This document shows positions 42,611 to 51,377 of a stretch of 64,000 nt of DNA, one piece after another. The notes under the pieces are model-generated. The model saw only the letters and a program-made list of their open reading frames with translations. It had not been told where the DNA came from and did no database searches. Origin of the DNA: Acidobacteriota bacterium (lineage in GTDB: Bacteria > Acidobacteriota > Vicinamibacteria > Vicinamibacterales > UBA2999). Each line of letters begins with the position of its first letter. The stretch's first letter is position 1. Both the position numbers and the translations under genes were made by a program. The stretch lies in assembly GCA_030650395.1 (NCBI GenBank), contig JAUSDY010000078.1, positions 62,001-126,000 on the forward strand, in the 5' to 3' direction.

Positions 42611-43648
42611 ATGGATACAGAGGTCATCAGCGAAACGGAAGGGGACCAGCGCGGCCATAACAGGCTGATCCGCGTGGCTGTGGCGGGTGCCACTGGCTTT
42701 GCAGGGCAGGAGTTGATCCGCCTCCTTGCGCGGCACCCGAACGTCACGATCACGGCCGCCACCGCTTCGCAGGCGACCAGCACGCCGCGCCGCCTGCCGT
42801 CGCTCGCCAAGATCTGGGACGGCACGGTCGTGCCGCTCAACGCGGCCGCGTTCGCTGCGGATGCCGTGTTCCTGGCGCTCCCCGAGTCAGCGTCAGCGGA
42901 GATTGCGCCGGCGCTGCTCGCGTCGGGGCTGCGCGTGATCGACTTGTCGGGCGCGTTCCGCTTGAGGAATGACGCCGCGCGCGAGAAGTGGTACCCGGCG
43001 ACCAAGTCGCTGCCGGCCGGCGTCGCGTATGGGCTGACGGAATTCGAGTCTGACGCTATTCGCGGCGCGAAGTTGCTGTCGAACCCCGGCTGCTACCCCA
43101 CGGCGTCGCTCCTGGGCCTGTTGCCGCTCGAGCGCGCTGGCCTGCTGCAGCCTGGCGCCGATATCGTGATCGATGCGAAGTCGGGGATTTCTGGCGCGGG
43201 GAAAGCGGCGACCGATCGGACGCATTTTTCCGAGAACCACGGCAGTGTGGCGGCCTACAACCCGTTTGGCCATCGCCATACGCCGGAAATGGAACAGGCG
43301 CTCGGGCGCGGCGTGACGTTCGTGCCGCACCTGGTGCCGCTCGACCGGGGCATTCTCGCGAGCCTCTATGCCCGCCTGGTGCCCGGCACGACGGCGGCGG
43401 CGGTGACCGCGGCTTACGAGCGCGCCTACGCGGCAGCGCCGTTCGTGCGCCTGACGGGAGACGCGCTCCCCGAAATCAAGCACGTGGCGCACACGAACTT
43501 CTGCGACATCGGTTGGAAGGTCGACGAAGCCGGCGCGCGGATATTCGTGGTGAGCGTGATCGATAACCTCGTGAAGGGCGCGGCTGGGCAGGCGATTCAG
43601 AACTTCAACGTGATGTTCGGACTGGATCAGAAGGCGGGTCTGCTATGA
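42611..43648 (+). CDS. argC: N-acetyl-gamma-glutamyl-phosphate reductase
   Basis: The 345-residue enzyme carries out the third step of arginine synthesis. NAD-binding VAVAGATGFAGQELIRLL follows a 20-residue extension, and the catalytic Cys161 is in SNPGCYPTA. HFSENHGSVAAYNPFGHRHTPE matches the family. The ATG at 42611 lies only about 11 bases after the predicted transcript start without a Shine-Dalgarno, so a GTG near 42674 may be used. Its stop overlaps argB as ATGA. Confidence 0.94.
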   Translation: MDTEVISETEGDQRGHNRLIRVAVAGATGFAGQELIRLLARHPNVTITAATASQATSTPRRLPSLAKIWDGTVVPLNAAAFAADAVFLALPESASAEIAPALLASGLRVIDLSGAFRLRNDAAREKWYPATKSLPAGVAYGLTEFESDAIRGAKLLSNPGCYPTASLLGLLPLERAGLLQPGADIVIDAKSGISGAGKAATDRTHFSENHGSVAAYNPFGHRHTPEMEQALGRGVTFVPHLVPLDRGILASLYARLVPGTTAAAVTAAYERAYAAAPFVRLTGDALPEIKHVAHTNFCDIGWKVDEAGARIFVVSVIDNLVKGAAGQAIQNFNVMFGLDQKAGLL

Positions 43649-44457
43649 AGAACCGGCCCGTGGTGCTCAAGCTCGGCGGCGAGCTGCTCGAAGGCCCTGG
43701 CACGCTGACCGCGATTGCCAAGGTGATCAAACGCGCGTCAGCGAAGCGCCCGCTGATCGTCATCCATGGCGGCGGCCGCGAGATCGATGCCGCGCTGGCC
43801 CAGGTCGGCATCCCCAAGCGCCAGGTCGATGGCTTGCGGGTGACGGATCCGGAAACGCTCGACATCGTGGTGTCGGTGCTCGCCGGATCGATCAACACGC
43901 GGTTTGTCGCGGCGATCAACAGCGTAGGCGGCAAGGCCGTGGGGTTGACGGGAGGCGATGCCGGCGTGGCGCCGGTGAAGAAGGCGGCGCCGCACAAGGC
44001 GACCAGCGGCGACACCGTCGATCTCGGGATGGTGGGCACGCCTGATAAGGCGCCCGCTCCTGCGCTCCTGGCCCTGTTGTGCAAGGCGGGATACGTGCCG
44101 GTGATCGCGTGCATCAGCGCGTCGAAAGACGGGAAGCTGTTCAACGTGAATGCCGACACGCTGGCCGGAAGCCTGGCCGCGCGCGTGAAGGCCAAGCGGC
44201 TGGTGATCGCGGGCGGCACCGCGGGCGTGCTCGACAAGCGCGGGCAAACGATTCCGCGGCTGAACAGCACGCAGATCGCGAAGCTGGTGACGTCGGGTAC
44301 GGCCAACGCGGGCATGGTCGCCAAGCTGACCGCCTGCCAGGCCGCGCTCAAGGGCGGCGCCAGCAGCGTCGTGATCGTGGATGGACGCCAGGCCTCGAGG
44401 CTCGCGAAGGCAGTGGCCCTGGAGAAAACCACCGCCACGTCGAGGGTCGTGAAGTAA
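43645..44457 (+). CDS. argB: Acetylglutamate kinase
   Basis: A 270-residue amino-acid kinase: VVLKLGGELLEGPGTL, the substrate site IVIHGGGREIDAAL, and the C-terminal GTAGVLDKRGQTIPRLNSTQIAKLVTSGTANAGMVAKLTAC. It lacks the N-terminal helix of arginine-sensitive versions. Coupled to argC upstream; argD follows 6 bases later. Confidence 0.95.
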   Translation: MKNRPVVLKLGGELLEGPGTLTAIAKVIKRASAKRPLIVIHGGGREIDAALAQVGIPKRQVDGLRVTDPETLDIVVSVLAGSINTRFVAAINSVGGKAVGLTGGDAGVAPVKKAAPHKATSGDTVDLGMVGTPDKAPAPALLALLCKAGYVPVIACISASKDGKLFNVNADTLAGSLAARVKAKRLVIAGGTAGVLDKRGQTIPRLNSTQIAKLVTSGTANAGMVAKLTACQAALKGGASSVVIVDGRQASRLAKAVALEKTTATSRVVK

Positions 44458-44463
44458 ACGCCG

Positions 44464-45690
44464 ATGACTACAAACGCACAGACCGTCACCGCGCTCGAAG
44501 CGCAGCACGTGCTTCAAACCTACCAGCGGCAGCCCGTGGTGTTTGTCCGCGGCGAAGGCACGCGCCTGTTCGATGACAGCGGCCGCGCCTATCTCGATTT
44601 CATCTCGGGAATCGGCGTGGTGGTGTTGGGCCACGGCCATCCGGGGCTCGCGGCGGTGATCGCGGATCAGGCGAAGACCCTGATTCACACCTCGAACCTC
44701 TACTACCACCCGCTGCAAGGACAGCTCGCGGCGAAGCTGGCGTCGCTCTCGGGGCTGCAGCGCGCGTTCTTCTGCAATAGCGGCACCGAGGCCGTTGAAG
44801 CGTGCCTGAAGTTCGCGCGCCGCTATTGGTACTCGCAGGGCGTCAAGAACCGGACCGGCTACGTCGCGCTCGAACACGGTTTCTCGGGTCGTACCATGGG
44901 TGCGTTGTCGGTGACCGCCAACGCGCACTATCGCGATCCGTTCGGCCCGCTCGTGCCGGGCGTCACGTTCGTGGCGCCCGACGATGTGGCGGGGCTGGAG
45001 GCGGCGGTGAACGACACGACCGCTGCGATTATTGCCGAGCCGATCCAGGGTGAAGGCGGCGTGCGGCCCCTCTCCCCGGATTTCGCCGCCGCGATCGCGC
45101 GGGTGACGAAGAACACCGGGACGCTGTTGATCGCCGACGAGATTCAGTGCGGCCTCGGGCGCACCGGCCGGCCGTTCCACTTCCAGGCGTTCGGGTGGTC
45201 GCCGGATCTCGTCACCGTCGGCAAGGCGATCGGGTCGGGCATTCCGATCGGCGCGGCGCTCGTGGCGGAACACGTCGCCAAGCAGATTTTCGCGGGCGAC
45301 CACGGCACGACATACGGCGGCAACCTGCTGTCGACACGCGCCGCCATTTACGTGCTCGAGCAGCTGGCCGGCCCCGTCGCGGCAAACATCAAGACGGTGG
45401 CGCCGGTGTTCGAACAACGGTTGCTGGCGCTGCAGCAGAAGCATGCGGTCGTGCGGTCGGTGCGCGGAGCGGGATTGATGCGCGGCCTCGAGCTGGCGGT
45501 CGATGCCCAGCCGGTGATCGACGCCGCTCTCAAGTCGGGGCTGTTGGTGAACCGGACGGCGGAACGCGTGATTCGCATGCTGCCGCCGCTCACGGTGTCG
45601 GTCGCGGAGATTGAAGAAGCCGTCGGAATTCTCGACGGTGCGTTGGCAACGGTGTCGGTCGAAGGATCGAGTATTGAGGTGAAAGCGTGA
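44464..45690 (+). CDS. argD: Acetylornithine aminotransferase
   Basis: A class III aminotransferase (408 residues). PLP-binding NSGTEAVEACLKFAR, LEHGFSGRTMGALSVT, LLIADEIQCGLGRTG and the PLP lysine in DLVTVGKAIGSG (Lys254) are intact. Position between argB and the acetyltransferase gives the assignment; the stop overlaps the next GTG start as GTGA. Confidence 0.95.
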   Translation: MTTNAQTVTALEAQHVLQTYQRQPVVFVRGEGTRLFDDSGRAYLDFISGIGVVVLGHGHPGLAAVIADQAKTLIHTSNLYYHPLQGQLAAKLASLSGLQRAFFCNSGTEAVEACLKFARRYWYSQGVKNRTGYVALEHGFSGRTMGALSVTANAHYRDPFGPLVPGVTFVAPDDVAGLEAAVNDTTAAIIAEPIQGEGGVRPLSPDFAAAIARVTKNTGTLLIADEIQCGLGRTGRPFHFQAFGWSPDLVTVGKAIGSGIPIGAALVAEHVAKQIFAGDHGTTYGGNLLSTRAAIYVLEQLAGPVAANIKTVAPVFEQRLLALQQKHAVVRSVRGAGLMRGLELAVDAQPVIDAALKSGLLVNRTAERVIRMLPPLTVSVAEIEEAVGILDGALATVSVEGSSIEVKA

Positions 45691-46370
45691 CGCTGCGAGT
45701 TGTTGTTGACAATGGGCCGGGCAAAAAGCGTCGAGCTCCCGCGACCCGTCGTTTGAAGGCGGCCGGGCCGTCCATCACGTTGCGCGCGGCGATCGCCGCC
45801 GATGCGCCGCAACTGCACGCGCTCATCGCGTCGCACCTCGAAGAGGGGCGCCTGCTGCCCCGCGCACTCGGCGAACTGGCCATTCACGCACCGCGGTTCG
45901 TCGTAGCGGTCGCAGGTGGCGACCAACCTTCAGGTGGCGACAAACCTTCAGGTGGCGACAAACCTTTAGGTTTGTCGAACGGCGATCGGATCGTCGGCTG
46001 CGCGGAGCTGGCGCCGCTCTCCGGGTCGGTCGCCGAGGTCCGCTCACTGGTCGTCGGCCGCGACGCGCGCCGCAAGGGGCTCGGCCTGCGCATGATCGAC
46101 GAGCTGGGCCGCCGTGCCCGCCGTGAAGGCTTCACGCGGTTGTGCGCGTTCGCGCACGACCCGAAGTTCTTCGTGCGGCTCGGGTTTTCGATCGTGCCGC
46201 ACACCTGGGTGCCCGAAAAAATCGCGCGCGACTGCCATTCGTGTGATCTGTTCCGCAACTGCGGGCAGTACGCCGTCGTGTTGGACCTTCACGCCAGAAC
46301 CTCCGTGGCAACCCTCGCGAGAACCTCCGTCGGAACCTCCGTAGGAACCCCCGTCAGTTCCCGTGTCTGA
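45687..46370 (+). CDS. argA: GNAT N-acetyltransferase, probable N-acetylglutamate synthase
   Basis: A 227-residue GNAT protein; ITLRAAIAADAPQLHALIASHLEEGRLLPR, EVRSLVVGRDARRKGLGLRMIDELG (acetyl-CoA loop RRKGLG) and FFVRLGFSIVPHTWVPEKIARDC match short ArgA-type acetyltransferases. The operon supports that role. Two stretches are foreign: GGDQPSGGDKPSGGDKPLG, from a CAACCTTCAGGTGG repeat at 45915-45985, and a C-terminal RTSVATLARTSVGTSVGTPVSS from a CCTCCGT(C/A)GGAA repeat at 46299-46355. Confidence 0.8.
   Translation: MTLRVVVDNGPGKKRRAPATRRLKAAGPSITLRAAIAADAPQLHALIASHLEEGRLLPRALGELAIHAPRFVVAVAGGDQPSGGDKPSGGDKPLGLSNGDRIVGCAELAPLSGSVAEVRSLVVGRDARRKGLGLRMIDELGRRARREGFTRLCAFAHDPKFFVRLGFSIVPHTWVPEKIARDCHSCDLFRNCGQYAVVLDLHARTSVATLARTSVGTSVGTPVSSRV
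45915..45985 (+). repeat. GGCGACAAACCTTCAGGT repeat inside argA
   Basis: Three 18-base units that end in the palindrome AAACCTTTAGGTTT, translated as GGDKPSGGDKPL. It belongs to the same CCTTCAGG family as 37816-37890 and 51970-52020. Confidence 0.75.
46299..46355 (+). repeat. AACCTCCGTnGG tandem repeat at the argA 3' end
   Basis: Four or five units of about 12 bases, read as RTSV, LARTSV and GTSVGTPV, forming the whole C-terminal tail. Confidence 0.65.
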
Positions 46371-47571
46371 CGTCCGCGCGATCTCCGGCGGCGTGACGGC
46401 TCCGGCGGGCTTCCGGGCCAGCGGACTGCACTGCGGCATCAAGGCCAGCGGCAAGCCGGACCTGGCGCTGCTCGTCAGCGATAGCGCGGCTACCGCAGCG
46501 GGAATCTTCACGCTGAATCTCGCGAAGGCCGCGCCGCTGCTCGTCTGCGAAGAACATCTCGAGAAGAGCGGCGGACGCGCGTTCGCGCTCGTGACCAACA
46601 GCGGATGCGCCAACGCGTGCACCGGCCCGCAGGGCATGGCCGATGCAAGAGAGATGGCGCAGCTCACCGCCGCCGCCGTCGGCTGCAGAGTCGAAGAGAC
46701 GCTGATTGCGTCCACGGGCGTGATCGGCGTCAACCTCGAGATGGATCGCCTGCGCTCCGGCATTCCTCAAGCCGTCGCTGCCCTCTCGGACGAAGGCGGT
46801 GCGGCGGCGCGCGCGATCATGACGACCGATCCGTTTCCGAAAGAACATGCCGTCGAGGTCACCACCAGCGTGGGCACCTTCCGCGTGGGCGGCATGGCCA
46901 AGGGCTCGGGCATGATCGAGCCGCGCATGGCGACCATGCTGGGCTACCTGACGACCGATGCCGCGGTTGATCAGGCGCTGCTGGCGCGCGCATTGACGGA
47001 GGCGTCGCGCTACACCTTCAACGCCATCACCGTCGACGGCGAGCCGTCGACCAACGATTGTGTGTTCGCGCTGGCCAACGGTGCCAGCGGCGTGGTGATC
47101 GACGAGGGCCTGTATCCGGCGCTCGTCGATGGATTCCGCGCTGTCGCCCAGGAGCTCGCGCTTGGGATCGTGCGCGGCGGCGAAGGCGCGACCAAGCTCA
47201 TTGCCATCACCGTGAGCGGCGCCAAGTCGGATGCCGATGCGTGGCTCGCCGCGCGCGCGATCGCCAACTCGCTGCTTGTGAAAACCGCGATCCATGGCGG
47301 CGACCCGAACTGGGGCCGCCTGGTTGCGGCCGCCGGCCGCTCGGGCGCGGCGTTCGTGCTCGAAGGCGCGCGCGTGCAGATTGGATCGCTCGTGCTGTTC
47401 GAGAACGGCCGGCCGTTCGACGAGCGTGCGCCGCAGGCCGCCGACTACTTGATGGGCAAGGACCTGCAGATCGAGGTCGGCCTCGGCACCGGCGGCGCCC
47501 ACCGCGCCACCGTCTGGACCTGCGACCTCTCAGCCGAGTACGTCAAGATCAACGCGGAGTATCGGACGTAA
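46363..47571 (+). CDS. argJ: Glutamate N-acetyltransferase / ornithine acetyltransferase
   Basis: The 402-residue ArgJ recycles acetyl groups from acetylornithine to glutamate. It is synthesised as one chain that cleaves itself before Thr191 (EPRMATMLGYLTTDA). The IVTNSGCANACTG-like segment (ALVTNSGCANACTG), VDGEPSTNDC and HGGDPNWGRLVAAAGRSG are intact. The GTG start overlaps the preceding gene by 8 bases. With both argA and argJ, the acetyl group can be made afresh or recycled. Confidence 0.95.
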   Translation: MSDVRAISGGVTAPAGFRASGLHCGIKASGKPDLALLVSDSAATAAGIFTLNLAKAAPLLVCEEHLEKSGGRAFALVTNSGCANACTGPQGMADAREMAQLTAAAVGCRVEETLIASTGVIGVNLEMDRLRSGIPQAVAALSDEGGAAARAIMTTDPFPKEHAVEVTTSVGTFRVGGMAKGSGMIEPRMATMLGYLTTDAAVDQALLARALTEASRYTFNAITVDGEPSTNDCVFALANGASGVVIDEGLYPALVDGFRAVAQELALGIVRGGEGATKLIAITVSGAKSDADAWLAARAIANSLLVKTAIHGGDPNWGRLVAAAGRSGAAFVLEGARVQIGSLVLFENGRPFDERAPQAADYLMGKDLQIEVGLGTGGAHRATVWTCDLSAEYVKINAEYRT

Positions 47572-47577
47572 CGTCGA

Positions 47578-47696
47578 TCTCAGATCGCTGATTTCAGATT
47601 GCAGATCAATTGAAGATTTCTGACGTGAGATTCGCAAATCCGAGAATCAACAATCGGCAATTGATCAGAGATCTGAAATCAGAGATCTGAAATCGA
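47578..47696. repeat. TCAGATCTGAAATC-type AT-rich repeat
   Basis: Units such as GATTTCAGATTGCAGATC and GAGATCTGAAATCAGAGATCTG are partly palindromic and fill the 129-base argJ-argF gap. GATCAATTG and CAATTGATC also pair. Confidence 0.65.
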
Positions 47697-47700
47697 CACC

Positions 47701-48624
47701 ATGCAGAATTTCCTGTCCATCCTTGACCTCGATCCCGATCGCCTCGCGAAGCTGCTGGAACTGGCGGCGAAGCTGAAGCGGCAGCGCGTCAAGGGCATGA
47801 AGGCGCCGACCGCGGCGGCGTTGAACGGCAAGCACGTCGGCCTGCTGTTCGAGAAGCCCTCGCTGCGCACGCGCGTCACCTTCACCATCGGCGTCCGCGA
47901 GCTCGGCGGCGACATCGTCGAGATTCCGGCGGACGTCATGCGCGCGGACCGCGAGCCGATCAACGACGTGGCCCGTAACCTCGAGCGCTGGGTGGACGCG
48001 GTCGTCATCCGCACGTTCGGACAAGAGCGTCTCGCCCACATCGCGGAGATCACGCCGAACCTGCACGTGATCAACGCGCTCACCAACGAAGAGCACCCCT
48101 GCCAGGCGCTGGCGGACATGCAGACGCTGACGGAGAAATGGCCGTCGTTCGAGGGCCGCCGGATTGCGTTCGTCGGCGACGGCAACAACGTCTGCGCGTC
48201 GCTGGTGCACGTCGCGATGATGCTCGGCGTCGGCGTCAACGTGGCCACGCCGAAGGGTTACGAGCTGCCCGATGAAGTCGTCGATCAGGCAGCAGCGGTC
48301 TCGCAGAAAGGCGCCGGCTTGACGGAGTTCACCGATCCGAAAGCCGCCGTGCGCGACGTCGATGCGATCTACACGGACGTGTGGACGTCAATGGGCCAGG
48401 AAGTCGAGTACACGGATCGCAAGAAGACATTCCAGCGCTACCAGGTCAGCGAGAACATGATGGCGCTTGCCAAGCCCGGTGCGTTATTCATGCACTGCCT
48501 GCCGGCACATCGCGGTGAAGAAGTCACCGACGAAGTGATCGAATCACCGATCTCGGTGGTGTTCGACCAGGCGGAAAACCGCCTGCATGCGCAAAAGGCG
48601 CTCCTTGTGCAAATGCTGACGTAG
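47701..48624 (+). CDS. argF: Ornithine carbamoyltransferase
   Basis: A 307-residue enzyme forming citrulline. Carbamoyl-phosphate site FEKPSLRTRVTF (a common Leu variant of STRTR), HPCQALADMQT and the ornithine loop HCLPAHRGEEVTDEV are complete; DVWTSMGQE matches. It lies behind argJ in the same direction after a repeat-filled gap. Confidence 0.94.
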   Translation: MQNFLSILDLDPDRLAKLLELAAKLKRQRVKGMKAPTAAALNGKHVGLLFEKPSLRTRVTFTIGVRELGGDIVEIPADVMRADREPINDVARNLERWVDAVVIRTFGQERLAHIAEITPNLHVINALTNEEHPCQALADMQTLTEKWPSFEGRRIAFVGDGNNVCASLVHVAMMLGVGVNVATPKGYELPDEVVDQAAAVSQKGAGLTEFTDPKAAVRDVDAIYTDVWTSMGQEVEYTDRKKTFQRYQVSENMMALAKPGALFMHCLPAHRGEEVTDEVIESPISVVFDQAENRLHAQKALLVQMLT

Positions 48625-48626
48625 GC

Positions 48627-49070
48627 TTACGGCGTCCAGTCGTTCTTTTTCATGATCGCCCACGCTCGCGGCTTCACGGCCCGAAGCGAGACCACCCAGG
48701 CCACGGTGCCGACGACCGTCAGGAACCTCTCGGTTCCGTTAAGCGCGTCGTCGAAGACGCCCAAGCTTCCGGCGCCATAGATGCCGAGGAGCGTCGCAGG
48801 GATGATTCCCACCGCCATGGAGAGCCCAATGGCGCGCTGCGCCGGGGTCAGGTGACGATCGACGACCGAATCAACCGCGACCACGAAGGCCGCCCCGGCC
48901 ATCAAGAGCGCCGCTGGAATCAACAGAAAAATCAGCAGCGTACCCACGAACGGAGTGAGCATCAGGCACCACCACAACAAGCGAATCGCACCTGATGGCC
49001 TCGGCAGCGGAGGCTCGGCCGGGATGTCCCCGGCCGGGACGTTCGGTTCGGAGGTCTCGGGCGACGTCAC
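48627..49070 (-). CDS. Small membrane protein of unknown function
   Basis: A 147-residue protein. After a Pro-rich cytoplasmic start there are about four membrane segments: LWWCLMLTPFVGTLLIFLLIP, AALLMAGAAFVVAVDSV, IGLSMAVGIIPATLLGIYGAG and FLTVVGTVAWVVSLRAV. No family recognised. It converges with argF and follows the S9 peptidase gene. Confidence 0.65.
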   Translation of the reverse strand: MTSPETSEPNVPAGDIPAEPPLPRPSGAIRLLWWCLMLTPFVGTLLIFLLIPAALLMAGAAFVVAVDSVVDRHLTPAQRAIGLSMAVGIIPATLLGIYGAGSLGVFDDALNGTERFLTVVGTVAWVVSLRAVKPRAWAIMKKNDWTP

Positions 49071-49091
49071 TAGGTTGGCCGCATACTGCGA

Positions 49092-51377
49092 CTACTGCTG
49101 TGTCGTCGTCGACTTCGGCTTTTCCTTCAAATACTTGTGGTACCACGCCACGATGCGGTTTTCGAAGTCGATGCTCTCGGCGACGCTGTTCGGCGGGCGA
49201 TGGCCGCCGTTGACGTAGCGGACCCATTCGACTTCCTTCCCAAGCCGGCGAAGCGCGTAATACAACTCGCGCGACTGGTTGGCCGGCACATTCGGATCCT
49301 GATCGCCGCTGATCGTCAGCAGCGGCGTCTTGACGCGATCGAGACGGAAGATCGCGGAGTGCTCGATGTAGCGCTCCGGGAACTCCCACAACGTGCCGCC
49401 GATGCGGTCCTGGCTCTTCTCCGGCGCATGCGTGTTGCGGACGCCGAGCCGCTCGCTGTCGGTGTAGAAGCTCACCATGTTGACCTTGCCCGAAACATTG
49501 ACGGCTGCCTTGAAGCGGTCGGTCTCGGTCAATAGCAGCACCGTGGCATAACCGCCGTAGCTGGTGCCGTGCACGCCGAGCCGATCGGGATCGGCAATGC
49601 CCATGTCGATCAGCTTGTTGGCCGCGGCCGTGACGCCCTTCGCCCACGACTCACCCGGCCGACCGACGACGAGATTCACCGACGGGTGGAACACGGCGTA
49701 GCCTTGCCCCGCGATGAATGCCGCGCGGCCGTTGAAGCCGTTATCGAAGAAGGTTTCGTACAGCTCGAAGACCGTCGGGTACTTCTTCCCCTTTTCGTAG
49801 CCGATGGGATAGCGGAGGACGCCGTACAGCACCTTTCCGTCCGCATCGCGGTACGAGACAAGCTCGGAGGCCGGTAGCGCCTTCTTCGCGATCCATGGAT
49901 TCAGGTCCGTCAGCTTGCGGACACTCGTGAACGACGCGTCTGCCGCGTACAACTCCGCCGGACGGGTCCCGTCGGATTTCTGGAACACGACGGTGCTGCC
50001 GTCGCGCGAAGTGCGGAAGCCCTGATACACGCCGCTGTCGCGAACCAGCGAGGTCAACGCTTTCGTTTTGAGGTCAAGCCGCGAGAGCCCGCGGTCCCAG
50101 CGATCAGGCTCGCCGTATTGCACCAGCAGCGCATCACCTGACGGCGCCCAGTCGACGACGCTCAACTTGGGGTTGCGGTCTTCGTTCTTGTCGTCGAGCG
50201 TGAGCACGCGCTCGCGCGCGCCGTCGGCGACCGCGGCGACGTACCAGCCCTTCTTGCTGGTCAGCAGCAACTTCGAGCCATCGCGCGAGAACGACGTCAC
50301 GGAAAACGACTCGACTTCTTCCTCACCACCCGCCTTCGCGCTAGGCGCTTCCGCCTTCGCGCCATCGGGCGCTACGGCGGACAGGTCGGCGGGCAAGGCC
50401 TTCGGCCTTGGCGTGATCGATCGCGGCCTGGCCTCATCAATCCTCTGGACAAAGACCTCGCCCTTCTCGGCGTACGCAAATATCCGCCCGTCGTCCGACC
50501 ACCTGGGTGTCATTGTCTTGAGCGTCTTGGCGTCGAGCACCGTGCGCGGCTGGCCGTTGCGGGCGAGCGTTCGAATGGCGTTGTCAGTGCCGCCAATCAC
50601 GTCGTAGCTGGTCTTCTCAGTTGAGTCTTCGAGCCAGGTCACAAACGATCCATCGCGCGAGAGCTGATAGTTGGTGATCGCAGCGGTCGGCACCATCGCC
50701 GTCGCGGCGCCGGTTGCGGGATCGATCTCCGCCAGCGAACGGCGGCGATTGGAGCGGTTCATCGCATCCCAATCCAGGAACGGCTTCGACGATTGGACGA
50801 CGACGGGGCCGGTGAGGATCGCCTTGAACGCCGCTTGCGCCGCGGCATCGTCGGCGGGGCTGCGAAGGGCGACGAACAGCTTCGCGCCATCAGGCGTCCA
50901 GACCAGCTCTGAATTCGCGGCGACTTCGGCGCCGCGCTGGCGCGGCACTTCGGCGAGCGCTTTTCGATCGGCGTGATAGACCCACAGCTTCGTCTCGGGC
51001 AGACCCGACGGCGATTCGGTAACCGTCAGCAGCGCGAGCCGGCTGCCATCGCGCGTCCATGCCGCCTGGCGGATGTTCATCAAGCCAGAGCCCACCGTCT
51101 CGGTGCCGCCGGTGCGGGTATCAATCACTCGCAGCTCGACCATCGACGGCGCGACATAGGTCGGGTCGCCATAGCGACGGTGGTTGGTCTCGGCGTTGTC
51201 GTACAAGCGGCGCGCGCCAACGGCGATGCGGCGGCCGTCCTCACTGAAGTCCAGCACGTTGACGGTGGTGACCTTGAGGGTGTCTTCGGCCGTGATCGGA
51301 TCGAGCGCCTGCGTCGAAGGCGAGGCGGTCGCGAGGACGGCGAGAGTTGCGGCCGCTAGTAGTTTCTTCATGATCAC
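49092..51377 (-). CDS. Secreted S9 family peptidase (prolyl oligopeptidase-like)
   Basis: A 761-residue periplasmic/secreted serine peptidase. Signal peptide MKKLLAAATLAVLATASPSTQA; beta-propeller to about 450 (WTRDGSRLALL, WTPDGAKLFVALRS, WAPSGDALLVQYG); alpha/beta-hydrolase end with GTSYGGYATV (Ser606), ISGDQDPNV (Asp692) and NGGHRP (His726). An internal PSAKAGGEEEVE and PDGAKAEAPSAKAG stretch comes from a CCGCCTTCGC repeat at about 50332-50402. It overlaps the preceding secreted-protein gene by 4 bases and may clean up or process exported proteins. Confidence 0.88.
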   Translation of the reverse strand: MIMKKLLAAATLAVLATASPSTQALDPITAEDTLKVTTVNVLDFSEDGRRIAVGARRLYDNAETNHRRYGDPTYVAPSMVELRVIDTRTGGTETVGSGLMNIRQAAWTRDGSRLALLTVTESPSGLPETKLWVYHADRKALAEVPRQRGAEVAANSELVWTPDGAKLFVALRSPADDAAAQAAFKAILTGPVVVQSSKPFLDWDAMNRSNRRRSLAEIDPATGAATAMVPTAAITNYQLSRDGSFVTWLEDSTEKTSYDVIGGTDNAIRTLARNGQPRTVLDAKTLKTMTPRWSDDGRIFAYAEKGEVFVQRIDEARPRSITPRPKALPADLSAVAPDGAKAEAPSAKAGGEEEVESFSVTSFSRDGSKLLLTSKKGWYVAAVADGARERVLTLDDKNEDRNPKLSVVDWAPSGDALLVQYGEPDRWDRGLSRLDLKTKALTSLVRDSGVYQGFRTSRDGSTVVFQKSDGTRPAELYAADASFTSVRKLTDLNPWIAKKALPASELVSYRDADGKVLYGVLRYPIGYEKGKKYPTVFELYETFFDNGFNGRAAFIAGQGYAVFHPSVNLVVGRPGESWAKGVTAAANKLIDMGIADPDRLGVHGTSYGGYATVLLLTETDRFKAAVNVSGKVNMVSFYTDSERLGVRNTHAPEKSQDRIGGTLWEFPERYIEHSAIFRLDRVKTPLLTISGDQDPNVPANQSRELYYALRRLGKEVEWVRYVNGGHRPPNSVAESIDFENRIVAWYHKYLKEKPKSTTTQQ
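50332..50402 (-). repeat. CCGCCTTCGCGCC repeat inside the S9 peptidase gene
   Basis: Several CTTCGCG units plus GCTACGGCGGACAGGTCGGCGG, shared with 37466-37527. Translated in frame. Confidence 0.6.
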